NCBI RefSeq assembly: GCF_029581275.1
Contig: NZ_CP120742.1
Span: 5,890,501 to 5,954,500 of the forward strand
Direction of reading: 5' to 3'
DNA from: Micromonospora sp. WMMD1155
GTDB lineage: Bacteria > Actinomycetota > Actinomycetes > Mycobacteriales > Micromonosporaceae
DNA: 64,000 nucleotides
This document shows, in pieces, positions 33,698 through 42,026 of the stretch; the stretch's first letter is position 1; the number at the start of each line of letters is the position of its first letter. The translations under genes and the position numbers were made by a program. The notes beneath the pieces were generated by a model. The model ran no database searches and had not been told where the DNA came from. It saw only the letters and a program-made list of their open reading frames with translations.

Positions 33698-35010
33698 GCC
33701 GTGACTCCGGTCCGGTGCACCGGACGGCGCAGGAGCGGGACCCCTGCGAATCGTCGGAGCGGCGCACCTTGTTGTTCTGCGGTGAGCAGGGTCAGCGCCG
33801 GCAACAGGCCCAGTTCCCAGTGCCCGTCGGTCGGCGCCGCGAAGACGGCGGCGGCCAGGAAGCCGCAGGACAGGGCCGCGAACGGCAGGGTGATCCCCTC
33901 CCGTGCGTGCAGGCCGACGCGGATGCTGCGCAGGATCGGCCAGAGGACGAACAGGAGGCCGACCAGCCCGAGGTTCGCCAGCACCGTCACGTAGAAGGCG
34001 TGGTAGACCGGCCCGACGTCGGTGAGGGTGAAGCCGGACAGGTAGACGTCGGGCGTGCTCTGTCCCAGGCCGGCCCCGACCAGCGGCTGGTCGGCGAAGA
34101 CGCCGAGGCCCACCGACGACTCCGCACCCCGGTAACCGGCCGATTGCGCAAGCCCCTTGGCGATCTCGCCGGCCCGGTCCCGTACCCCCGGTTGCAGGGC
34201 GAGGACCGCCGCCACCGCGACCGCGGCGGCGGCGGTCGCGGCCAGCCCGGTACGAACGGCCCGGCCACCGCGGACCAGCATGATCAGCAGGGTGAGCGCG
34301 GCGGCGAGCCAGATTCCCCGGTACGACGCCAGGAGCACGTCGACGGCGAAGAACCCGGCGAGCAGGAGGACGCCGTTGCGACGCCCGCCCCGCAGTCGAC
34401 CGGCGGCCCAGATCAGCGGCGGGATCGCCAGGAGGGTGATGAGCCCGCCGTGCCGGCCCGGGGTGGTGACCGACAGGGCGGTGAAGGTGGCCGCCAGCAC
34501 CACGTACAGGATCCCGGCCGCCAGGATCCGGCGGGCGGTGGTGAGGGTGTGGGTCGCGACGAAGAAGTAGACCGGGATGGTGGCCATCTGGTACGCGGCG
34601 ACCAGCACCTCCTCGGGACCGTTGCCGACCGCCAGACCGTAGGTGGCGGCCACGACGGTCAACCCGATCAGGCTCACCATGCCGATGTCCGCCGGGGTAC
34701 GCCGGGCCGGTCTCTCCACCCGCAGCCAGTGGCGTACGGCCAGCGCGGCACCGCCGGCGGCCAGCAGCAGCACCTTCACCGCGATGAACCCACGGACGTC
34801 ACCGCCGCTGAGCACGGCTCCGATCACGGCACCGCCGATGATGCCGACCGGCAGCACCGCCCAGGGCCAGAGCAGGAAGACGCCCCAACTGAGCACCCCG
34901 GCGGCGGCGGCCAGGCCGACCGGGCCGGGCAGCAGGGTGGCCACTGTGACCAGGGCCCCGAGCCCGGCCCCGCCGAGCAGCACGGTTGGTGCGACGATCG
35001 GCACTCTCAT
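33694..35010 (-). CDS. O-antigen polymerase/ligase-like membrane protein (Wzy)
   Basis: 438 residues with about eleven hydrophobic segments and the Wzy_C-type periplasmic loop, carrying YRGAESSVGLGVFADQPLVG and GAGLGQSTPDVYLSGFTL. Wzy proteins join lipid-linked repeat units on the outer face of the membrane. It is the only polymerase candidate in the operon, beside the Wzx flippase and Wzz-like gene, so a Wzx/Wzy-dependent pathway is inferred. The ATG at 35010 overlaps the upstream GT gene stop. Sequence conservation in the family is low, so ligase activity cannot be excluded. Confidence 0.8.
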   Translation of the reverse strand: MRVPIVAPTVLLGGAGLGALVTVATLLPGPVGLAAAAGVLSWGVFLLWPWAVLPVGIIGGAVIGAVLSGGDVRGFIAVKVLLLAAGGAALAVRHWLRVERPARRTPADIGMVSLIGLTVVAATYGLAVGNGPEEVLVAAYQMATIPVYFFVATHTLTTARRILAAGILYVVLAATFTALSVTTPGRHGGLITLLAIPPLIWAAGRLRGGRRNGVLLLAGFFAVDVLLASYRGIWLAAALTLLIMLVRGGRAVRTGLAATAAAAVAVAAVLALQPGVRDRAGEIAKGLAQSAGYRGAESSVGLGVFADQPLVGAGLGQSTPDVYLSGFTLTDVGPVYHAFYVTVLANLGLVGLLFVLWPILRSIRVGLHAREGITLPFAALSCGFLAAAVFAAPTDGHWELGLLPALTLLTAEQQGAPLRRFAGVPLLRRPVHRTGVTA

Positions 35011-36167
35011 CGCGGCAGTCCCGCCAGCAGTGCGCGCAGCCGCACACCCCGCGCCGACCAACTGTTGCGGGCGGCGACCGCCCGGCGGCGGGCCACCTGC
35101 TCCGGTGCGTCAGCGCCGTCCAGCGCCGCGGCGATGGCGGCGGCGAAGCCCGCCGCGTCGTCGGCGAGGGCGATGACGTCGGCGAACGCCCGCAGCGCGG
35201 GCAGCGGCGTGGCGACGACGGGCTTGCCGAGGGCGAGGTACTCGTAGCACTTCTTCGGGTGCACGTAGTCGACGAGGCTGCCGACCCGGTACGGGATGAC
35301 GGTGACGTCGCAGGCCCGCAGGACGTTCGGCACCTCGGCGAAACCGACGGCCTCCACCATCCGCACGTTGGACAGCCGCAGTAACGGTGCCCGACCGGCA
35401 CGGGTCGACGGGCCGATCAGCAGGAAGGTCCACTCCGGGTGGGCCCGGGCGACCTCGGCGACCAGGTCCGCGTCGAAGGCACGGGTGTCGATCGCCCCGC
35501 TGTAACCGATCAGTGGTCGACGCAGCCCGGCCGACCACGGCGCGACCGGGCCGTGCGGCGAGAAGTGCTCCGGATCGCATCCGTTGGCCAGCACCACGGG
35601 CGCGGGATCGACGGCGGGCATCCGTTCCGGCAACGCGCTGGACGAGGCGAGCACGAGGTCGGCCGCGCCGACGGCGGACTTCAGCGCCCGGCGGAGGTGT
35701 CCGCGGTTCCATGGCCGCGTGAACGTCCAGTCCAGGTCGGTGGCGTCGTACACCACGGCGGACGCGGCCAGCCGGGCGGCGACCGGCGCGGCCAGGTCCT
35801 CGTCCAGCCACAGCAGACGTACCGAGTCGGCGTGCCGGCGGAACCACCGGCGGAGCAGGAGTGCGGCGAACCACCGGTTGACCCGGTTGACCGCAGGTAG
35901 GTGCCGGCCGAGCGGCAGCAGCGCCGGCCCGACGCACTGCCACAGGCCGTCGGCCACCTGGCGTACGCGCAGCCGCCACTGCGGCAGGTGCCCGCCGGGA
36001 TCGACGAAGAGCACCCGGTGGTCGACGGTCAGCTCGCGCGCCAAGGCGTGCTGCCGGTGCGCGCCGTTCGCCCACGGTGTGCCGCTGAAGACGACCACCC
36101 AGTCCCGGTCGTCGGTGACCGGGTCGCCGATCGGTGCCGCCGATCGGCGGGCGGTCCGCTCAGCCAT
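35007..36167 (-). CDS. GT-B glycosyltransferase (GT4-like)
   Basis: 386 residues. The N-terminal half (DDRDWVVVFSGTPWANGAHR at about 19-38; HRVLFVDPGGHLPQWR; RLLWLDEDLA) precedes a nucleotide-binding half with LIGYSGAIDTRAFDADLV, WTFLLIGPSTRAG and VHPKKCYEYLALGKPVVAT. It fits the GT4-like group that transfers a single sugar to a lipid-linked precursor. Residues about 19-135 are closely related to the C-terminal 130 residues of the preceding GT2, indicating a partial duplication. Start ATG 36167 overlaps that GT2 by 8 nt. Confidence 0.85.
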   Translation of the reverse strand: MAERTARRSAAPIGDPVTDDRDWVVVFSGTPWANGAHRQHALARELTVDHRVLFVDPGGHLPQWRLRVRQVADGLWQCVGPALLPLGRHLPAVNRVNRWFAALLLRRWFRRHADSVRLLWLDEDLAAPVAARLAASAVVYDATDLDWTFTRPWNRGHLRRALKSAVGAADLVLASSSALPERMPAVDPAPVVLANGCDPEHFSPHGPVAPWSAGLRRPLIGYSGAIDTRAFDADLVAEVARAHPEWTFLLIGPSTRAGRAPLLRLSNVRMVEAVGFAEVPNVLRACDVTVIPYRVGSLVDYVHPKKCYEYLALGKPVVATPLPALRAFADVIALADDAAGFAAAIAAALDGADAPEQVARRRAVAARNSWSARGVRLRALLAGLPR

Positions 36168-37467
36168 GACCCGACCGTTCCATCGGCCGGGGTGCTGCCG
36201 GCGACAGCACCTCGTCCTCACCGAGTCGGCCCAGCACCGGGCGGGCCCGCTCGTCGTCGAGCCGCAGCAGGCGGGCGCCGGCCTGCCGGTCCAGCCAGCC
36301 ACGCAGCACACCGGCCGCGATCCGCCGGTTGATCCAGTTGATCGGCGGCAGCGCGTCACCCAGCGGCAGCGCGGTCGGCGCGATCGCGCGCCAGGCTGCC
36401 GAGCCGATCGGGATCGTCTCGGAGCGCCAGCGGGGACGACGGCCCGGCGGGTCGACGAAGAGCAACCGTTGCCCGGGCGCCAACTGGCCCGCCACCGCCT
36501 GGTGCCGTTCGACCGACCACCGGTGGCGGCTGAACAACACCACCCAGTCGCGGGTGTCGCCGTCGGGTAGCGGGCCGACGTCGCCGCGCAGCGCGGCGAG
36601 CAGGTCGACCATTCCGAGCTGTACGGGGCGGCCGAGGAGCCGCTTGACGAGGTGGTCGAGGACCAGGGCGACCTGGAACACCGCCATCCGGTGCCGGGGC
36701 TGGGTGGTTCGCAGGTAGGTGACCATGCTGCCCAGCAGGTGTCGGAAGCGGATGGACGGTCCGAGCAGCCGGCAGGACGCGCCCCGGGTGTGCGTCACCA
36801 CCGCGTCCGGGATCATCCACAGCTGGTGTCCGGCCTGCTCGAGTTGCCGGGCGAGGATGGCGTCGTTCCAGTAGATCGGGAACGCCTCGTCGAAGATGGT
36901 CTGCCGTCCGAGCACCGTACGGCGCAGCAGCATGCAGCTGCCGGAGGCGAGTTGCCGGGGGCGGCTGAAGTCCTCGCCGCGCATCTGGAACCGGTGTAGC
37001 GCCTGGCGGAACCCGGGTAGTCGACGCAGCGCGGTGACGAGCGCGATGGTGGCCGCGAAGCTGGGCTGCTGGACGTAGTGCTGCTGGAACGTGCCGTCCG
37101 GGTTGAGGTAGAGCGGGCTGACTCCGGCCACGTCCGGCCGCTCCCGCAGATGGTCGATCATCCGGGACAGCGCGCCCGGGTGGAACCGGACGTCGCTGTT
37201 GAGTAGCAGCACCAACTGCCCGGTCGAGCGGCGATACGCCTGGTTCACGGCGGCGGCGAAGCCGGTGTTGTGGCTGTTGCGGATCAGGCGGACCCGGGGT
37301 TGGTCGGCGAGCATGTCGGCGGAGCCGTCGGAGGAGGCGTTGTCGACGGCCACGACCTCGTAGTTCAGGTCGGCGGGGGCGGTCGCGGCCAGCGACTCCA
37401 GGCACTGCCGGGTCTGCTCGCGCGTGTTCCAACTGATCAGCAGGACCGACAGCAGCGGGGCGGCCAT
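36160..37467 (-). CDS. GT2 glycosyltransferase fused to half a GT-B domain
   Basis: 435 residues. Residues 1-270 form a GT2 domain (LSVLLISWNTREQTRQCL; VDNASSDGS; NTGFAAAVNQAYR; LLNSDVRFHPG; YWNDAILARQLEQAG). Residues about 304-435 match the N-terminal half of the next gene's GT-B protein: RDWVVLFS, RLLFVDPPGRRPRWR, ALPLGDALPPINWINRR and RLLRLDDERARP. The nucleotide-sugar-binding half of that fold is absent, so the appendage cannot be a second transferase by itself. It may bind acceptor or hold the two enzymes together. ATG 37467 overlaps the upstream methyltransferase stop (ATGA). Confidence 0.85.
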   Translation of the reverse strand: MAAPLLSVLLISWNTREQTRQCLESLAATAPADLNYEVVAVDNASSDGSADMLADQPRVRLIRNSHNTGFAAAVNQAYRRSTGQLVLLLNSDVRFHPGALSRMIDHLRERPDVAGVSPLYLNPDGTFQQHYVQQPSFAATIALVTALRRLPGFRQALHRFQMRGEDFSRPRQLASGSCMLLRRTVLGRQTIFDEAFPIYWNDAILARQLEQAGHQLWMIPDAVVTHTRGASCRLLGPSIRFRHLLGSMVTYLRTTQPRHRMAVFQVALVLDHLVKRLLGRPVQLGMVDLLAALRGDVGPLPDGDTRDWVVLFSRHRWSVERHQAVAGQLAPGQRLLFVDPPGRRPRWRSETIPIGSAAWRAIAPTALPLGDALPPINWINRRIAAGVLRGWLDRQAGARLLRLDDERARPVLGRLGEDEVLSPAAPRPMERSGHG

Positions 37468-38318
37468 CACGACATCCTCCGGTCGTCCCGGCGGGCGAAG
37501 ATCCGCAGCAGGTCACCCTGCCGCGGGTGTGTCACCCGGGGCGAACCGCTGGCGGCGACGTCGGCGACCAGGAGGTTCCGCGCGTTGCGCCACCGGGCCG
37601 CCGGTCGCCAGTAGAACCGCGAGAAGACGGTGTCGTGGGAGATGACCCGGAAGCCGGTCTCCACCAGCATCCTGCTGAGCGTGTCCGGGGCGAAGTGCCA
37701 CCGGTGGTACGCCGGAGCGATGGCGGGCCAGTGGGTGCCGAGTCGTCGGGCGGCGGCGGAGGCGATGTTGGGGACTTCGAGGGCGAGCCAGCCGCCGGGG
37801 GTGAGGGCGGTGTGTGCGGCGTGCAGGAAGGTTCGGGGGTCTTGGACGTGTTCGAGGACGTGGAAGGCGCAGATGGTGTCGGCGGTGAGGGTGGGTGCGA
37901 TGGTTTCGAAGTAGCCCTGGCGTACGGGCATGTGGAGGTGGTCGCGGGCGTAGGTGGCGGCGGCGTGGCTGACTTCGATGCCGGTGGCGTTGATGCCGGC
38001 GTGGTGGGCGGCTTCGAGGAAGTAGCCGCCGGCGCAGCCGGCTTCGAGCAGCGCGGTGGGGCGGGTGGCAGAGAGCAGCCAGCGCAGCCGGCGGGCCGCC
38101 TCGAACCGGCGCTGGCCGGCCGAGGCGAAGTACTCCTGGTATCCGTCGGTGGTGTAGTACGCCTCGTCGTACAGCTCCTCCGGGTCCGGCGCGTCGCCGG
38201 CCGTCCAGACGAACCCGCAGTCGGCGCAGCTCCAGAGCAGGTCGCCGAGCGTCGGCGAGTGCCCGCCGGCACGGCCGCAGAGCCGGCAGCGGACCAGCTC
38301 GATCCCATCCAGTTTCAT
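37467..38318 (-). CDS. SAM-dependent methyltransferase with zinc ribbon, copy A
   Basis: 283 residues. Four cysteines at the N-terminus (CRLCG, CADCG) form a small zinc ribbon, as in sugar C-methyltransferases and WbdD-like enzymes. The Rossmann methyltransferase core follows, with motif I LLEAGCAGGYFLEAA, then FHVLEHVQDP and ALEVPNI. Residues about 77-198 are identical in amino acid and DNA sequence to the next gene upstream; the flanks are diverged. It probably methylates a nucleotide sugar or lipid-linked glycan. It is coupled by ATGA overlaps on both sides. Confidence 0.85.
   Translation of the reverse strand: MKLDGIELVRCRLCGRAGGHSPTLGDLLWSCADCGFVWTAGDAPDPEELYDEAYYTTDGYQEYFASAGQRRFEAARRLRWLLSATRPTALLEAGCAGGYFLEAAHHAGINATGIEVSHAAATYARDHLHMPVRQGYFETIAPTLTADTICAFHVLEHVQDPRTFLHAAHTALTPGGWLALEVPNIASAAARRLGTHWPAIAPAYHRWHFAPDTLSRMLVETGFRVISHDTVFSRFYWRPAARWRNARNLLVADVAASGSPRVTHPRQGDLLRIFARRDDRRMS
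37726..38090. repeat. 365-bp direct repeat inside methyltransferase A
   Basis: Identical base for base to 38580-38944 at an offset of 854 bp. It codes for the whole SAM-binding core. Sequence on either side diverges abruptly, which points to gene conversion rather than whole-gene duplication. Confidence 0.92.
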
Positions 38319-39166
38319 CGGGTACTCCGTCGGTTTTGTGGCGTCCGGGCGATCACCCGGAGCAGGTCGCCGAGGTGCGGATGGGTCAGCCGCGGTGAGC
38401 GGAGCCCGATCAGGTCGGCGGGCAGGAGGTGCCGTGCGTGCCGCAACCGGTACCGCAGCGGCATGTAGTAGCGGAAGACCGTGGTGTCTTGCTGGACCAC
38501 CTCGAAGCCGGCGTCGGTCACGAGCCGGACCAGCGTCGCGGGGGTGAAGTGCCAGCGGTGATAGCGCGGTTGCAGACCCGGCCAGTGGGTGCCGAGTCGT
38601 CGGGCGGCGGCGGAGGCGATGTTGGGGACTTCGAGGGCGAGCCAGCCGCCGGGGGTGAGGGCGGTGTGTGCGGCGTGCAGGAAGGTTCGGGGGTCTTGGA
38701 CGTGTTCGAGGACGTGGAAGGCGCAGATGGTGTCGGCGGTGAGGGTGGGTGCGATGGTTTCGAAGTAGCCCTGGCGTACGGGCATGTGGAGGTGGTCGCG
38801 GGCGTAGGTGGCGGCGGCGTGGCTGACTTCGATGCCGGTGGCGTTGATGCCGGCGTGGTGGGCGGCTTCGAGGAAGTAGCCGCCGGCGCAGCCGGCTTCG
38901 AGCAGCGCGGTGGGGCGGGTGGCAGAGAGCAGCCAGCGCAGCCGCCGGCCCGCCTCGAACCGGCGCGGCCCGGCCCGGAAGTAGTCGTCGTAGCCGCCGT
39001 CGGCGAAGTAGTCCTCGTCGTAGCGGCCGTCCGCCTCGGCCTGCTCCTGCGCGGTCCAGGCGAACCCGCAGGCCCCGCAGCGGCGCAGCAGCCCACCCAG
39101 TTCCGGCCGGTGGTCCTGCCGCGGTCCGCACACGAGGCACCGGGCGGTACGGCTCTCCACGCTCAT
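38315..39166 (-). CDS. SAM-dependent methyltransferase with zinc ribbon, copy B
   Basis: 283 residues, the same length and layout as the downstream copy: cysteine pairs CLVCG and CGACG, a variable linker, then the shared core (LLEAGCAGGYFLEAAHHAG; CAFHVLEHVQDP). The C-terminal 85 residues differ (HFTPATLVRLVTDAGFEVV; TTVFRYYMPLRYRLRHARH). The divergent ends suggest different acceptors for the two enzymes. Core codon choice (GAA, GCA, CGA, CAA) differs from both flanks, so the core looks imported. The start overlaps the flippase gene stop by 4 nt. Confidence 0.85.
   Translation of the reverse strand: MSVESRTARCLVCGPRQDHRPELGGLLRRCGACGFAWTAQEQAEADGRYDEDYFADGGYDDYFRAGPRRFEAGRRLRWLLSATRPTALLEAGCAGGYFLEAAHHAGINATGIEVSHAAATYARDHLHMPVRQGYFETIAPTLTADTICAFHVLEHVQDPRTFLHAAHTALTPGGWLALEVPNIASAAARRLGTHWPGLQPRYHRWHFTPATLVRLVTDAGFEVVQQDTTVFRYYMPLRYRLRHARHLLPADLIGLRSPRLTHPHLGDLLRVIARTPQNRRSTR
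38580..38944. repeat. 365-bp direct repeat inside methyltransferase B
   Basis: Partner of 37726-38090. The two copies are direct repeats in the same reading frame; recombination between them would delete 854 bp and leave a single hybrid methyltransferase gene in frame. Confidence 0.92.
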
Positions 39167-40728
39167 CGTGGACCGCCCGTGCCCGGCGACAGGATGGCTG
39201 CGGGAGCGCGCAGCAGCCGGTGCAGCCGCATCCGGTCGCTCGCGCTGACGTGCCCGCCGACCACCAGCAACACGGCGGCCACGAGCAGGGTCAGACCCGC
39301 GCGGCTGGAGACCGCGAGGGCGGCGTCGAGGCGTCCCGGGCCGTCCGGCAGGTACCGGCTCGCCGCGTTGGCGACCAGTCCGGCCGCGACCGACACGGCG
39401 ATCGGCGGCCAGATCGCCCGTGCCAGCGGCATCAGCCGCCGGGCCGTCGCGGCGTGGAAGTAGAACAGGAAGTACGCGGTGCTGAGCACCACGGCCAGGG
39501 CGGTGGACAGGGGTACGCCCAGCGGCCCGCAGAGCCAGATCAGCGGCACTGTGAGCGCCAGGTTGAGCACGACGGAGAGCAGCACGTACCGCGTCTCCAG
39601 CCCGGGGCGGCCCTCGGCGCGGGCCACCACCGTCGTCGCCCCGCTGATCAGGTTGAGGGCGTAGGCGGGAGTGAGCACGAGGATGTTCACCGTGGCCCAG
39701 GGGACCTGGTGTCCCAGCCACAGCCGGACCAGCGGGTCGGCGCTGACCATCAGGGCCGCGGCGGCCGGCGCGAGAAACAGGGCCAGGTAGCGGGTGGCCG
39801 CCAGGTGGATCCGGTCCAGCCAGTCGGCGCCGCGGGTGACCGAGCGGGCGACCGCCGCGGGGAACAGCACGACCAGGGCGAGGCCCGGCGGCAGGCGCAA
39901 CAGATTGAGCAGGCGGGTGCCCAGGTCGAAGTCACCGGCGACGGCGGGACCGAAGACGCCGCCGAGGACGAGGCGGTCGAGTTCCACGTTGACCATGCCG
40001 GCGCCGGCGGACACCTGCACCTGCATGCCGTACCCGCCGATCCGGCGTACGTCGCGCAGGCGCAGCCGTCCCCAGCGCGGTGACAAGTCCGGGCGCTGTC
40101 GGCGGGCGGCCCCGGCGAGCAGGAGAGTGCGGATCACACCGGTGGCGGCGGCGGAGGCGGCCAAAGCCGCCAGCCCCCCGCCGAGCCGTACCACGAGAAT
40201 GGCCAGTGCCGCGCTGAGCACGGCGGTGCCGGCGCTGATCGCCGCGAGTGCCCCATACCGCTGGCCGCCTTCGAGCACGGCACGCCAGGGCAGCTCGACG
40301 GCACCGGCCACCAGGCCGAGGACCAGCCAGAGCGTCGCGTGCCACGCCTCGTCGGCGAGGTCGCCCAACCGCAACAGCCCGGTGAGCCACGGCCAGCAGA
40401 CGCCGAGCGCTCCCACGGTGAGCAGACCGAGCAGCACGGCCCAGCCCAGCGCCAGCCCGAGCAGCCGGCGCACCAGGTCGCGGTCGACCGCGCCGCCGGC
40501 CCTGGCCACCTCGCGCACCAGCGCCGAGCCGAGTCCGAGATCGATCAGTGCGGCCATGGTCAGCAGGCCGGCCAGCACGATCCAGACGCCGAACTCCCGG
40601 GGCCCGAGGTGCTGGTAGACGACCGGCACCGAGACCAGGCCGGACACCGCCATGACCACCCGCGCGCCAAGCATGCTGGCCGTGTTGCGGGTGACCCGGG
40701 TGTCGACCGCGTCGGTGGCACTACCCAC
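39163..40728 (-). CDS. Polysaccharide flippase (Wzx/MATE-like)
   Basis: 521 residues with 12-14 hydrophobic segments and the Wzx start RNTASMLGARVVMAVSGLVS, followed by QHLGPREFGVWIVLAGLLTMAA. Wzx flippases move undecaprenyl-pyrophosphate-linked repeat units across the membrane. Basic loops such as RLRLRDVRRIGGYG match the family's central cytoplasmic region. The GTG start at 40728 has a GGGGG stretch upstream and overlaps the sugar transferase stop by 8 nt. Confidence 0.87.
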   Translation of the reverse strand: MGSATDAVDTRVTRNTASMLGARVVMAVSGLVSVPVVYQHLGPREFGVWIVLAGLLTMAALIDLGLGSALVREVARAGGAVDRDLVRRLLGLALGWAVLLGLLTVGALGVCWPWLTGLLRLGDLADEAWHATLWLVLGLVAGAVELPWRAVLEGGQRYGALAAISAGTAVLSAALAILVVRLGGGLAALAASAAATGVIRTLLLAGAARRQRPDLSPRWGRLRLRDVRRIGGYGMQVQVSAGAGMVNVELDRLVLGGVFGPAVAGDFDLGTRLLNLLRLPPGLALVVLFPAAVARSVTRGADWLDRIHLAATRYLALFLAPAAAALMVSADPLVRLWLGHQVPWATVNILVLTPAYALNLISGATTVVARAEGRPGLETRYVLLSVVLNLALTVPLIWLCGPLGVPLSTALAVVLSTAYFLFYFHAATARRLMPLARAIWPPIAVSVAAGLVANAASRYLPDGPGRLDAALAVSSRAGLTLLVAAVLLVVGGHVSASDRMRLHRLLRAPAAILSPGTGGPR

Positions 40729-41824
40729 GGGGGAACCCCCGGAACAGTTCGACGACGGTCAGCAGCAGCAGGGCCAGGTCGACCCGCATCGACCGGCAGT
40801 TGAGGTAGAGCAGGTCGCAGCGGAGCTTGTCCTCCACGGTCGCCGCGTAGCCGCCGGTGAGTTGCGCGATGCCGGTCAGGCCCGGGCGGATCAGGTGCCG
40901 CAGGTCGTAGTGCGGCAGGCGGTCGAAGCCGGCGATGAACTCGGGGCGCTCGGGGCGTGGGCCGACGAGGCTCATCTCGCCGCGTACGACGTTCCACAGT
41001 TGAGGGAGTTCGTCGAGGCGGGCGCGCCGGAGCCAGCGTCCGACCCGGGTGACCCGGGCGTCGTCGGGTTGGGCGAGGACGGGGCCGGTGGCCTGTTCCG
41101 CGCCGACGCGCATGGTCCGGAACTTGACCAGCCGGAACGGCCGGCCGCCCGCGCCGACGCGCTCCTGCAGGTAGAACGGTGGACCGGTGAACGAGATCAC
41201 GGCGGCGATCAGCGCGATCAGCGGGATCACGACGACGGCGCTGAGCAGGATCACGGCCAGGTCGAAGGCCCGCTTGAGTCGTTCGTGTCGGGGCCGGCGC
41301 GCGCCGAAGCCGAGGCGGATCCACGGCAGCCCGCCGAAGCGGGCCATCGCCGGCGCCCGCAGCAACCCGTAGACCGGTCGGGCCAGCACCAGGATCTCGA
41401 CTCCGGCGCTCAGGCAACTGGTCATGAGTCGCTCGTCGACGCTCTCCAGCGAGTGCTTGAGCAGCAGGAGTCGGGGCCGGACACGGGTGAGGACCGCCGT
41501 GACGTCCTCGGCGCGCGACGGCATCGGCAGCCGGGCGGCGACGTCGAACTCCTCGTCGAGCCGGTCGGGAACCGGGGGGACGTCGTCCGGCTCGATGACC
41601 ATTACGGGTACCCGTCGGTTGCCCTGATCCGGCCCCGGGGTGCGCTCGCGCCGCTCGGCGCGATTCACGGACACCTGATGGACGCCCGCCGGTGACCTCG
41701 GCCCCGCACCGATACTGACCGGGGCGTCGGCGTGGTCGAGTGACGCCGGAGAGTGGCCCGCAGTGATGGGACCCCGGGTCTTCCTCAACGCGTCGACCTC
41801 CTCGGTCAGGGACTGACAGGGCAT
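40721..41824 (-). CDS. Undecaprenyl-phosphate sugar phosphotransferase (initiating)
   Basis: About 367 residues. The C-terminal 200 residues are a bacterial sugar transferase domain: membrane helix (LAVILLSAVVVIPLIALIAA), YLQERVGAGGRPFRLVKFRTM, RRARLDELPQLWNVVRGEMSL, VGPRPERPEF and RPGLTGIAQL. It adds the first sugar-phosphate to undecaprenyl phosphate and so starts the repeat unit. A shortened nucleotide-binding-like region precedes it. The start is uncertain: ATG 41824 gives a non-conserved tail of about 75 residues, ATG 41602 would cut into a predicted strand, and a GTG between them is possible. It is the promoter-proximal gene of the operon. Confidence 0.85.
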   Translation of the reverse strand: MPCQSLTEEVDALRKTRGPITAGHSPASLDHADAPVSIGAGPRSPAGVHQVSVNRAERRERTPGPDQGNRRVPVMVIEPDDVPPVPDRLDEEFDVAARLPMPSRAEDVTAVLTRVRPRLLLLKHSLESVDERLMTSCLSAGVEILVLARPVYGLLRAPAMARFGGLPWIRLGFGARRPRHERLKRAFDLAVILLSAVVVIPLIALIAAVISFTGPPFYLQERVGAGGRPFRLVKFRTMRVGAEQATGPVLAQPDDARVTRVGRWLRRARLDELPQLWNVVRGEMSLVGPRPERPEFIAGFDRLPHYDLRHLIRPGLTGIAQLTGGYAATVEDKLRCDLLYLNCRSMRVDLALLLLTVVELFRGFPRG

Positions 41825-42026
41825 GCCGGCCAGCACCCCGGGAGCCAGTTTCAAGGACAAAAGACCCAGCAGGGTCAAAACGGTAAAAAAAGGATTCTTA
41901 GGACGAGTGAGGCTATATGGCGGCAACCTGGGGGGGGGAAGAGTTCCCTATGGGTGTTCCAGGGTCGGTGACCCAAGCCCAGGTTGTCGGCACCGACCGA
42001 CGACCCGTCGTACCGAGGAGGTCCAG
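41825..42026. promoter_or_regulatory. Divergent exopolysaccharide promoter region with poly-G tract
   Basis: An AT-rich core (41851-41915, including CGGTAAAAAAAGG and GCTATATGG) separates the exopolysaccharide operon from the epimerase gene. It contains inverted repeat GACCC-AGCA-GGGTC (41863-41876), a run of nine G at 41930-41938 and a second palindrome GGGTC-GGT-GACCC (41962-41974). GAGGAGG just before 42027 is the epimerase ribosome site. Promoter boxes for both directions must lie here but cannot be assigned confidently. Confidence 0.5.
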
